Shown one piece after another: positions 1 to 5,597 of a stretch of DNA of 7,829 nt; the first letter of the stretch is position 1; every line of letters starts with the position of its first letter. The stretch is from Cyanobacteria bacterium OH_CFB_184 (lineage in GTDB: Bacteria; Cyanobacteriota; Vampirovibrionia; Gastranaerophilales; Gastranaerophilaceae), in assembly GCA_023414155.1 (NCBI GenBank), contig JAEZOG010000059.1:1-7829 (forward strand), read 5' to 3'. The notes under the pieces were generated by a model. That model was not told the DNA's origin and did no database searches. It worked only from the letters and a program-made list of their open reading frames with translations. The position numbers were made by a program, and so were the translations under genes.

Positions 1-295
1 CAACAGAAGAGTGAGCCGAATTATTCCCGTGCTTTTTTAAAAAGTACAAATCATCGGTATACTCTTGCATTCTGACATTTCCAAACGACTTGTCTTTTAC
101 TCGATTTATCATCGAATCAAAAGTCTCATTTGGAATTGCTCTATCTTGAAGCAAATCCTTACAAAGGTTTTCTGCAAAACGTCTTGTCTGAATCACTGAT
201 TGTTCGAAATACTCATCTCTGAAAAGTTTTTCAGCTTCGAATATAATATTAAATAAGTTTTCGTTATTTTTCTTTAGGAATTCAAAATTGCTCAT
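1..295 (-). CDS. DUF4145 / HsdR N-terminal-like protein, partial (C-terminus outside window)
   Basis: Reading the minus strand from ATG at 295-293 gives 98 open codons running off the window edge, so only the N-terminal part is present. It starts MSNFEFLKKN and is predicted all-helical. It holds a basic helix (QTRRFAENLCKDLL, about residues 36-49) and ends in DDLYFLKKHGNNSAHSS. The opening 'FxFL', the 'RRxAE' helix and the terminal 'FLKKxGNxxAH' are the pattern I associate with DUF4145, which occurs alone or as the N-terminal segment of type I restriction HsdR-like and DEAD/DEAH helicase proteins. Which of these applies cannot be told from 98 residues. An in-frame stop lies 8 codons upstream, so no longer start is available. 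There is no Shine-Dalgarno sequence before the ATG. The gene is separated from the upstream minus-strand genes by a terminator, so it is probably its own unit. Confidence 0.55.
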   Translation of the reverse strand, partial: MSNFEFLKKNNENLFNIIFEAEKLFRDEYFEQSVIQTRRFAENLCKDLLQDRAIPNETFDSMINRVKDKSFGNVRMQEYTDDLYFLKKHGNNSAHSSV

Positions 296-302
296 AAAAA
301 TA

Positions 303-334
303 ACTATAACAAAGAAATATTAAAAAAAATCAAA
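303..334 (-). promoter_or_regulatory. Weak candidate promoter for the DUF4145-like gene
   Basis: On the minus strand a TATAGT -10-like hexamer (308-303) follows a TTGATT -35-like hexamer (about 333-328) with a 19-base spacer, longer than ideal. The -10 box sits only 7 bases from the ATG at 295, so a transcript from here would have almost no leader. That agrees with the absence of a ribosome binding site. The region is so AT-rich that a chance match is a real possibility. Confidence 0.25.
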
Positions 335-358
335 CATTCAAGCTAATTTAAATATTTG
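321..358 (-). terminator. Intrinsic terminator of the small-protein operon
   Basis: On the minus strand, CAAATATTTAA (358-348) can pair with TTGAATGTTTG (341-331) across the 6-base loop ATTAGC. This forms an 11-bp stem with two G-U wobbles, followed at once by A and eight T residues. The stem includes the stop codon and last two codons of the repeat-protein gene. It is A/U-rich, so thermodynamically modest, but position, orientation and T-tract all fit. Confidence 0.65.
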
Positions 359-536
359 GAATACCAGATATTGAATGTCTATATGCTTGTTCGCTGCTGA
401 TTCCGGGTCTGCTTATTTCAGCCATATAAGCTTTTTCACGACTAATACCAGGAGTTCTCATTTCATCCATAAAGGTTTTTTCACGCCCGCTTCCCGGACG
501 ACGAATATCTTGTTCGTAACTTTGTGGAACATACAT
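348..536 (-). CDS. Small tandem-repeat protein of unknown function (15-residue repeats)
   Basis: This 62-aa protein is not one I recognise. After a 5-residue lead (MYVPQ) it consists of three full 15-residue repeats and a 12-residue fourth: SYEQDIRRPGSGREK, TFMDEMRTPGISREK, AYMAEISRPGISSEQ, AYRHSISGIPNI. The shared pattern is an aromatic at position 2, an acidic residue at 4 or 5, a hydrophobic at 6, Arg-x-Pro-Gly or a variant at 7-10, and Glu at 14. No signal peptide, membrane helix, cysteine or tryptophan is present. The regular frame-preserving repeat at 45-base intervals, with the DNA diverged between units, argues that it is a real translated gene. It starts 3 bases after the stop of the 114-aa gene, so it is probably cotranscribed and translationally coupled; I see no good ribosome site of its own. 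Pro-Gly turns between short helical or extended segments suggest a structural or binding role, which is inference only. Confidence 0.6.
   Translation of the reverse strand: MYVPQSYEQDIRRPGSGREKTFMDEMRTPGISREKAYMAEISRPGISSEQAYRHSISGIPNI
387..521 (-). repeat. Three 45-base tandem coding repeats (plus a fourth partial unit)
   Basis: Units run 521-477, 476-432 and 431-387, followed by a 36-base partial unit at 386-351. Similarity is clear in protein and weak in DNA, for instance GGTATTAGTCGTGAA against GGAATCAGCAGCGAA. The duplications are therefore old and the amino-acid pattern has been kept while codons drifted. Confidence 0.65.
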
Positions 537-539
537 ATA

Positions 540-884
540 TTAATGACTTTTATCACTGACGTTATTTACAGGGCGAGGTTTACCTTCTATTATATTTAAT
601 TTTGAACCGACATTTAGATTGTTTGAGGTCGGATTAAGAACACTTTTGACTTCATTTGACTGAATTTTCTTTATAAATGCGCTTTGAATATCTTCTTTAG
701 TTTCACCATTTATTTTTGCAAAGAATTTAAAAATCTCATCTCTTTGCTCTTGAGAAGCTTCAGATATTGTAGTAATAAATTTATTTGCGATATCAATATC
801 CTTATCTGATGTTAAACCATCAATAATTTTATTGATATTTAAAGTCGCTTTAGAGTTTGTTATCAATGTTTTTATAAGACTCAT
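540..884 (-). CDS. Hypothetical 114-aa helical protein, first gene of a two-gene unit
   Basis: No family is recognised. I take ATG at 884-882 as the start because AAAGG lies at 897-893 and AAAGGTG ends 6 bases before it. A GTG at 893 would add three residues but lies inside that ribosome site. The protein begins MSLIKTLITNSKATLNINKI and is predicted mostly helical to about residue 80, with charged amphipathic stretches (EQRDEIFKFFAKING at about 46-60, EDIQSAFIKKIQ at about 64-75). The last 35 residues are Asn/Pro/Lys-rich and probably disordered. There is no signal peptide, membrane segment, Cys or Trp, so it is probably cytoplasmic. It is followed after 3 bases by the repeat protein, and the pair share one terminator. 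Base composition matches the rest of the window, with no sign of recent transfer. Confidence 0.7.
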   Translation of the reverse strand: MSLIKTLITNSKATLNINKIIDGLTSDKDIDIANKFITTISEASQEQRDEIFKFFAKINGETKEDIQSAFIKKIQSNEVKSVLNPTSNNLNVGSKLNIIEGKPRPVNNVSDKSH

Positions 885-1051
885 ACTAAACACCTTTATT
901 TTGCTTCTACATATTTAAGATAAAGCAAAAAATAAATTGATATAAAATAGGAAAAAATTCACATTTAGTAATATGAATAAGCTCATTTTTGAAAAAAACA
1001 GATTTTAAATCATATTTTTATTACAATTGTATTAAATAGTCAGGAGAAAAA
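885..1051. other. Divergent intergenic region
   Basis: This 167-base, very AT-rich stretch separates the minus-strand small-protein unit from the plus-strand PhnA-like gene, so it should hold promoters for both. On the plus strand a weak pair is visible: TTGAAA (989-994), 17 bases, then ATATTT (1012-1017). No convincing pair was found for the minus strand. The only open frame is a 12-codon one (ATG at 973) without a ribosome site, which I do not call. Confidence 0.5.
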
Positions 1052-1261
1052 ATGGAAACTAAAGACTGCAACGGAACAATACTTGAAAACGGAGATTCCG
1101 TTATTTTAAGCAAAGACCTAAATGTAAAAGGCTCTTCAATAAAACTAAAAAGAGGAACCGTGGTTAAAAAAATCAGACTAACTTCAAACCCTGAAGAAAT
1201 AGACTGCAAAATAAACGGAAGCCAGATTGTACTTAAAACCTGCTTTGTAAAAAAGGCATAA
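1052..1261 (+). CDS. PhnA-domain protein, short form lacking the N-terminal zinc ribbon
   Basis: This 69-aa protein matches the C-terminal PhnA (YjdM-type) domain along its whole length. It has the opening DCNGTILENGDSVILSKDL, then VKGSSIKLKRGTVVKKIRL, then the closing IDCKING and LKTCFVKKA. Full-length relatives such as E. coli YjdM have about 110 residues, because a CxxC zinc-ribbon segment precedes this domain. Here that segment is absent, and an in-frame TAG at 1037-1039 rules out an N-terminal extension. AGGAG at 1042-1046, 5 bases before the ATG, supports the start. The domain is a small SH3-like beta barrel. The name 'alkylphosphonate utilisation' is historical: the family is not shown to act in phosphonate breakdown, and no phn genes are nearby. 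Molecular role is unknown; a cytoplasmic location is expected. Confidence 0.85.
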   Translation: METKDCNGTILENGDSVILSKDLNVKGSSIKLKRGTVVKKIRLTSNPEEIDCKINGSQIVLKTCFVKKA

Positions 1262-1329
1262 ACAAATAAGTATTTAATTACAGTAGCAAATAATATTTTT
1301 TCACTTTTTTATAGAATAAAAAGGAAAAG

Positions 1330-1866
1330 ATGAACGATTTAGTTGTAATTAATCATTATAATAAATTTATTCAAAAAGCAGTCCAAACAAAACCAAACTT
1401 TGAACCGCCTTTTGTTTCAAGGAGAAGTAAACTATTCACAATAATCGGTGACAATGTTGATGTTGGTCAAGGATGCATTTTTGTTGGAAATAACAAACAG
1501 ATTTTGTCCTCATATGGTTTTGAAACATGTGCGCCTTTTATAATGCTTTCAAAAGACAGAAGTAAAAATATACTTGGACACATAGACAGCCAAACTGATC
1601 CAAGAGAAATTGTTCAAGCTATAAAAAATAATTTTGCTCCTAAAGAAATAGAAAATGCCTCTTTTATATATATGAAAGGCGCTGCCAGCTATGAAAGAAA
1701 TAAGAATTTGTGCTACCTTGCAACTAATACAATAGAAAAAGCATTAAATATGCTTGATGTCAGAGGTAAAAGGATTGATGCACTTACAACTGGATTTGAA
1801 GATGTAATAGTAAATGCTAAAGGTCTGTTTATAAAAGAGGGACAAAAACTAATCAAGTTAGCATAA
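1330..1866 (+). CDS. Putative CheD/CNF1-like deamidase-fold protein
   Basis: This 178-aa protein has no signal peptide or membrane segment. Its core resembles the CheD / CNF1 / NTAN1 cysteine-deamidase fold. FETCAPFIMLSKD carries a candidate nucleophile Cys67, and ILGHIDS carries a candidate His84. Their 17-residue spacing equals that of Cys27 and His44 in Thermotoga CheD. Ser61 lies six residues before the Cys, where CheD has Thr21. The later half also follows CheD: a strand with MKGAASYERNKN (about 115-126) in place of 'FGGA...GERN', a helix (TNTIEKALNMLD, about 132-143), then GKRID and TGFEDVIVNAKG in place of the 'GGxxGR' and final strands. The N-terminal 35-40 residues are extra. CheD deamidates glutamines of chemoreceptors; here no chemotaxis genes adjoin, so the substrate is unknown. 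The ribosome site is AAGGA at 1321-1325, close to the ATG. The fold assignment is from motif reading only. A protein N-terminal Asn amidase-like role is an alternative. Confidence 0.5.
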   Translation: MNDLVVINHYNKFIQKAVQTKPNFEPPFVSRRSKLFTIIGDNVDVGQGCIFVGNNKQILSSYGFETCAPFIMLSKDRSKNILGHIDSQTDPREIVQAIKNNFAPKEIENASFIYMKGAASYERNKNLCYLATNTIEKALNMLDVRGKRIDALTTGFEDVIVNAKGLFIKEGQKLIKLA

Positions 1867-1908
1867 TGTAAAAATAGCTCTGTCAGCTAAATATACAGAA
1901 TTGATTTA

Positions 1909-1917
1909 TGCTAAAAT
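1909..1917 (+). promoter_or_regulatory. Candidate extended -10 promoter for the AsmA-like gene
   Basis: TGCTAAAAT fits an extended -10 (TGnTAAAAT) ahead of the AsmA-like start at 1944, giving a leader of about 20 bases with AGGAG at 1934-1938. No -35 match is seen at 17 bases, as is usual for extended -10 promoters. Confidence 0.4.
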
Positions 1918-1943
1918 CAGGATAAGTATTTGTAGGAGTCGTT

Positions 1944-4900
1944 ATGAACAGAGATATGCTAAAAAAAATCGGTATTATTATTTTATCAATATTTGCAGTT
2001 ATTTATTTGTCATTTTTACTATTACCATTCATCTTAAACCCAATTTTAAACAGCAAAAAAGACAGTATTACTGATGAAATAAAAAAATCTTCAGGCATTG
2101 AAATAAAGCTTAAAAATATGCAGGTTGTAACAACTCCAAAGCTTACAGCAGGTTTAAAAATCCAAAAAATCGAAGGGTTTTTGCCAAACAAAGACAAGTT
2201 TATAGAATCCGATAATTTTCAGATTAAACTTTCAATCTTACCAATACTTGTAAGAAACATAGAAATTGATATTGTAAGTGCAGACAATTTGAATCTGGAT
2301 TTAAAAGTTCAAAAAGACGGTAAGTTCTTGATCGAAAAATATCTTGAAGAAAACGCAAAACCTCAAGAACCTGCAGAAACAACAAGACCATTTATTAAAT
2401 TATCAAATCATCTTCCAAATATAATAATAAACAAACACAATATAAATTTCATAGACAGCCAAACAAATAAAAAATACTCACTGCAAGGGCAAGACACAAG
2501 TATAACTAATTTTATTTTAGATAAAAAAATAAAGATAAATTCTCAAGGGCAATTGATTTTAGATGGCAGAAAACAATTCTCTTACAACGTAAAAGTGTTT
2601 AACAAAATCATGCCTGACGTTCAATTGAATGACTTGGTTTTTAACCCACAGCCTACAGAAGAAAAAAAAGAAGAATTTGCTTTCAACATAATTGAAATAT
2701 TCAACACAATTTATAAAAACCAATTAAATGCAGATTTAAAAAGTGATATAAAAATACACGGAACTGCAGACGATGCAAAATTAAACGGGTTTTTAAACAT
2801 CGATAATTTATATATAGCAGTAGACAATCAAAAACTTCCACTAAGCAATATCGATATCATCTTTAAAAATAACAAAATAAACATTGATTCAAACCTATAC
2901 AGCGCAGCTAACGAATTGACAAAAATCATAGGTGACATCAAAACAGGCAAAAAACCTGCTATTGATATGAATGTTAAATCTAACGCAAAATTATCAAATC
3001 TTTGCAGACTCATAGACTCTGTTGCCTCATCATTCGGGATTAATGACTTAGAGACTCTTTCAGCAACAGGAGTTATTAATGCTGACTTTAATATCAAATC
3101 AAATATGAAGAAAATAGAATCATCAGGATATTTAAAAATCCCAAGTGGAAGCTTAAAATACGGATTATATAATATTTCACTAGATAACATAAATGCGGAT
3201 GTTAGCCTTGACAACAATATGGTCAACATAAAAGACGCAGGTTTCAACATTCAAGGTCAGCCAATTACTATCCACGGAACGATAAAACAAGATGCAACAG
3301 CCAGTTTGTATATCCTTGCAGACAAGCTCTCTATTAAAAATCTTCTTGTATCTATGGGTCAAGCTGCACTTCTAAAAGATAATAACTTCAACAGCGGAAC
3401 AATAACCCTATATGCTTCATTACTGGGAAGATTAAACGCAATCGTGCCAAAAGCCGATATCTCAATTGAAAATGTAAACATCAAAAACATTCCGTCTGCA
3501 ACAACAGTTATTCTTCCTGTTTCTAAAATAAATATATTTGCAGAAAAGAAAACTTTCAAAGGAACGGCCTCAGCTAATAACTTTAAAGCTATCAACCCTG
3601 GTGCAACTGTTTCAATACCTTATACAACTGCGACAATTGAAGAAAAAGCAATCACAGTTAATCCTGCAAATGTAGTTATAGATAAAATCAGATTTTCTGT
3701 TTCAGGTGTAATTAAAAATTATCTAACAGAAAAAATGATACTGGATTTTAAAACAGTAGGGGACCTAAATTCGAATTTGAACGGATATTTTTATCCGATA
3801 AGCCAAAACTTAGACCTAACATACTCCATACCTGCTATTTGCGCATTGCAAATTCCGGGATTTAATGACGCAACTATAAAAGTAAAAGGGAATACGACTA
3901 TTACCGGTAGCACTATAAATCCAATCCTAAAAGGGAACTTCAACATTCCATTAATTTCAATTCCTGAAATGCTGGTAAAAATACTTGATATGACGCTATC
4001 TCTTAATGGACCGATGTTTGTCGGCAACGGTAAAATAGAAAAACTAGTCTCAGGCGGAATCACCGCAGAAAAACTATATGCAGATTTCGTTATGAAAAAC
4101 GAAATGTTGTATTTAAAAAACATAACAGGCAACTCTTTCTCAGGTAAAGTAGGCGGAAAAGTTGATTACAATATGAACACAACAAAGACTGTAGTTGACT
4201 TTTATGGCAAAAATATGGATGCAACTTCAGCAATAGAAGGTGCTTCAGGAATAAAAAATGCCTTAAGCGGCACGCTTGATTTCAATACAAAAGTATCGCT
4301 TCAAGGAATCGAATATGAAGATATGATCAAATCATTGAAAGGTACATTCTCATTTGAAATAAATGATGGTGCTTTAGGAAGAATCGGAAGATTAGAAAAC
4401 TTCTTAAACGCACAAAACATTATAACCAACAATATTCTAAGAGCTGCAATCAGCAACATTGGAGCGATTACAACCATAAAAGATACAGCAACCTTTAAAT
4501 ATATAAAAGGAAATATGATATTTAAAAACGGTTGGGCAGAAATTTCATCTATACAAACTTGCGGACCAACGATGGCTTATCATGTAAACGGGAAATACAA
4601 CATATTAAACGGCACAACAAATGTAATAGTACTTGGCAGATTAAGTTCAAATGTTGTTGCACTTTTAGGTCCATTAGGCGACTTATCAGTAGATAAATTA
4701 ACATCATACATACCAAAATTTGGCACACTGACTTCTATAATTATTAAATCTATGACAACAGACCCTGCTAACGAAAATACAGCATTGATTCCAGAACTAT
4801 CTTCAGGACAAAAATCTTATAAGGATTTCAAGGTAGTATTCAACGGCGGAATAGAAAGCCAATCATCCGTAAAATCGTTTAAATGGTTAACAAAAACCGA

Positions 4901-5081
4901 TACTTCCGCAATAGATTTTAAAAGCACGGTTAAAGATGTAAAAAAACAAATAACCGATCTTAAAAAAGAATCAATCGAGTTCAAAAACTCAACCATAACT
5001 GATACAAAAAACAAAATTAACGAACAAAAAGAAAAAATCAAAAACTCGAAAGAAGAACTTAAGAATCTATTCAAATTCTAA
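1944..5081 (+). CDS. Large AsmA-like envelope protein
   Basis: This 1045-aa protein is anchored by one N-terminal membrane helix (about residues 9-31, after MNRDMLKK). The rest is a long beta-rich, Asn/Lys/Ile-rich region expected in the periplasm. The start of that region (SSGIEIKLKNMQVVTTPKL, then LDLKVQKDGKFLIEKYL and LPNIIINKHNINFIDS) follows the AsmA N-terminal pattern. Around residues 750-960 lies an AsmA-like C-terminal domain, with LSGTLDF, SLKGTFSFEINDGALGRIG and a closing GKYNILNGTTNVIVLGRL. The last 55 residues are a charged helical tail. AsmA-family proteins (AsmA, TamB, YhdP, YicH) are elongated, groove-shaped proteins linked to phospholipid movement between inner and outer membranes, which implies a diderm cell. 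Which paralogue this matches cannot be told. AGGAG 5 bases before the ATG supports the start. No terminator follows it, so read-through into the next gene is possible. Confidence 0.85.
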   Translation: MNRDMLKKIGIIILSIFAVIYLSFLLLPFILNPILNSKKDSITDEIKKSSGIEIKLKNMQVVTTPKLTAGLKIQKIEGFLPNKDKFIESDNFQIKLSILPILVRNIEIDIVSADNLNLDLKVQKDGKFLIEKYLEENAKPQEPAETTRPFIKLSNHLPNIIINKHNINFIDSQTNKKYSLQGQDTSITNFILDKKIKINSQGQLILDGRKQFSYNVKVFNKIMPDVQLNDLVFNPQPTEEKKEEFAFNIIEIFNTIYKNQLNADLKSDIKIHGTADDAKLNGFLNIDNLYIAVDNQKLPLSNIDIIFKNNKINIDSNLYSAANELTKIIGDIKTGKKPAIDMNVKSNAKLSNLCRLIDSVASSFGINDLETLSATGVINADFNIKSNMKKIESSGYLKIPSGSLKYGLYNISLDNINADVSLDNNMVNIKDAGFNIQGQPITIHGTIKQDATASLYILADKLSIKNLLVSMGQAALLKDNNFNSGTITLYASLLGRLNAIVPKADISIENVNIKNIPSATTVILPVSKINIFAEKKTFKGTASANNFKAINPGATVSIPYTTATIEEKAITVNPANVVIDKIRFSVSGVIKNYLTEKMILDFKTVGDLNSNLNGYFYPISQNLDLTYSIPAICALQIPGFNDATIKVKGNTTITGSTINPILKGNFNIPLISIPEMLVKILDMTLSLNGPMFVGNGKIEKLVSGGITAEKLYADFVMKNEMLYLKNITGNSFSGKVGGKVDYNMNTTKTVVDFYGKNMDATSAIEGASGIKNALSGTLDFNTKVSLQGIEYEDMIKSLKGTFSFEINDGALGRIGRLENFLNAQNIITNNILRAAISNIGAITTIKDTATFKYIKGNMIFKNGWAEISSIQTCGPTMAYHVNGKYNILNGTTNVIVLGRLSSNVVALLGPLGDLSVDKLTSYIPKFGTLTSIIIKSMTTDPANENTALIPELSSGQKSYKDFKVVFNGGIESQSSVKSFKWLTKTDTSAIDFKSTVKDVKKQITDLKKESIEFKNSTITDTKNKINEQKEKIKNSKEELKNLFKF

Positions 5082-5082
5082 T

Positions 5083-5100
5083 ATTGATAAAACAATCAAT
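5083..5100 (+). repeat. Perfect 6-bp inverted repeat over the -35 region
   Basis: ATTGAT (5083-5088) and ATCAAT (5095-5100) form a perfect inverted repeat with a 6-base spacer, just after the AsmA-like stop codon and across the -35 box of the next gene. No T-tract follows, so it is not a terminator. It could be an operator half-site pair, or chance in AT-rich DNA. Confidence 0.35.
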
Positions 5101-5112
5101 TTAGAATAAAAT
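5084..5112 (+). promoter_or_regulatory. Sigma-70-type promoter of the small exported protein gene
   Basis: TTGATA (5084-5089) and TAAAAT (5107-5112) each match the consensus at five of six positions and stand 17 bases apart, the best promoter in the window. The transcript would start near 5119 and have a leader of about 23 bases before the ATG at 5143, with GAGG at 5131-5134. Confidence 0.65.
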
Positions 5113-5142
5113 CATAATCGTAGAGTGAAAGAGGTAATAAAA

Positions 5143-5490
5143 ATGAAAAAACTTTTAACACTGGCTTGCATATTCTGCTTAACAGCTACTGTTGCTTCAG
5201 CGACAAATACAACTTACACAGAAAATGCTATCAACAAACTAAACACTAAAATAAACAAAGTTGCAGCACCTGTACTAACTAAAGAAAAAGAAGTACGTAC
5301 AAAACAACAAGAAATAGAAACAGCAAAACAAAAACAAACAGCTGAAAAACAAAAGAAATTAGAAGAACAAAAAAAAGCACAAAAAGAATTTGTTGATAAC
5401 AATAAAAAAATGATCCAAAACCAAAAAGATCTTTTAAACCAACAAAAAAAAGAAATCAAAGGATTGTTTTCAACAGAAACTAAAAAATAA
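5143..5490 (+). CDS. Small exported K/E/Q-rich coiled-coil protein
   Basis: I choose ATG 5143 over the upstream in-frame GTG 5125: GAGG at 5131-5134 is well placed for it, and the protein then begins with a standard signal peptide. The 115-aa product starts MKKLLTLACIFCLTATVASA, with a likely signal peptidase I site after Ala-Ser-Ala20. Cys9 is too near the N-terminus for a lipobox. The mature protein is almost entirely helical, rich in Lys, Glu and Gln, with a probable long coiled coil at about 46-108, ending KEIKGLFSTETKK. It has no enzymatic motif and should be periplasmic or surface-located. No family is recognised; similar low-complexity exported helices occur as envelope chaperone-like or structural proteins, but that is only analogy. 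It lies 61 bases after the AsmA-like gene, has its own promoter and is followed by a strong terminator. Its tail resembles that of the AsmA-like protein. Confidence 0.8.
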   Translation: MKKLLTLACIFCLTATVASATNTTYTENAINKLNTKINKVAAPVLTKEKEVRTKQQEIETAKQKQTAEKQKKLEEQKKAQKEFVDNNKKMIQNQKDLLNQQKKEIKGLFSTETKK

Positions 5491-5499
5491 TTAATATCA

Positions 5500-5533
5500 A
5501 AACAAAAAGACTCAGAAATGGGTCTTTTTGTTT
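5500..5533 (+). terminator. Strong intrinsic terminator
   Basis: AAACAAAAAGACTC (5500-5513) pairs with GGGTCTTTTTGTTT (5520-5533) around the loop AGAAAT, forming a 14-bp stem with a single G-U wobble. The T-rich right arm serves as the U-tract. The A-rich left arm and U-rich right arm are typical of low-GC terminators. It closes the transcription unit that includes the small exported protein and isolates the hydrogenase operon. Confidence 0.85.
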
Positions 5534-5548
5534 ACAAAGTTAATATCC

Positions 5549-5576
5549 TTGCATTTGATTTTTTTAGCAGGATAAT
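5549..5576 (+). promoter_or_regulatory. Candidate promoter of the hyf-like operon
   Basis: TTGCAT (5549-5554), 16 bases, then GATAAT (5571-5576; five of six matches to TATAAT). It lies between the terminator and the hyfB-like start, so a promoter is needed here. The predicted leader is only about 15 bases, with a weak GAAAG (5583-5587) as ribosome site. The -35 match is poor. Confidence 0.4.
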
Positions 5577-5597
5577 TTTATTGAAAGAACCATCAAA

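Noticed and set aside
375..599. A 74-codon plus-strand open frame
   Set aside because: It is antisense to the repeat-protein gene, whose minus-strand frame shows an in-phase 15-residue repeat; the plus frame has no ribosome site and no recognisable feature.
973..1008. A 12-codon open frame (ATG at 973) in the divergent region, as a possible leader peptide
   Set aside because: No Shine-Dalgarno sequence, no attenuator-like structure and no run of regulatory codons.
1872..1893. Short hairpin TAGCT-CTGTC-AGCTA after the CheD-like gene
   Set aside because: The stem is only 5 bp and no T-tract follows, so it is not a credible terminator.
2828..3250. A 140-codon minus-strand open frame inside the AsmA-like gene
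   Set aside because: It lies antisense to a well-supported long gene with continuous domain structure; such frames are expected in AT-rich sequence.
5125..5142. GTG start giving six extra residues on the small exported protein
   Set aside because: The ribosome site GAGG lies between GTG and the ATG at 5143, and the ATG start gives a canonical signal peptide.
5143..5490. Lipoprotein reading of the small exported protein through Cys9
   Set aside because: Cys9 is too close to the N-terminus to follow a full hydrophobic core, and a clear Ala-x-Ala signal peptidase I site follows at residues 18-20.
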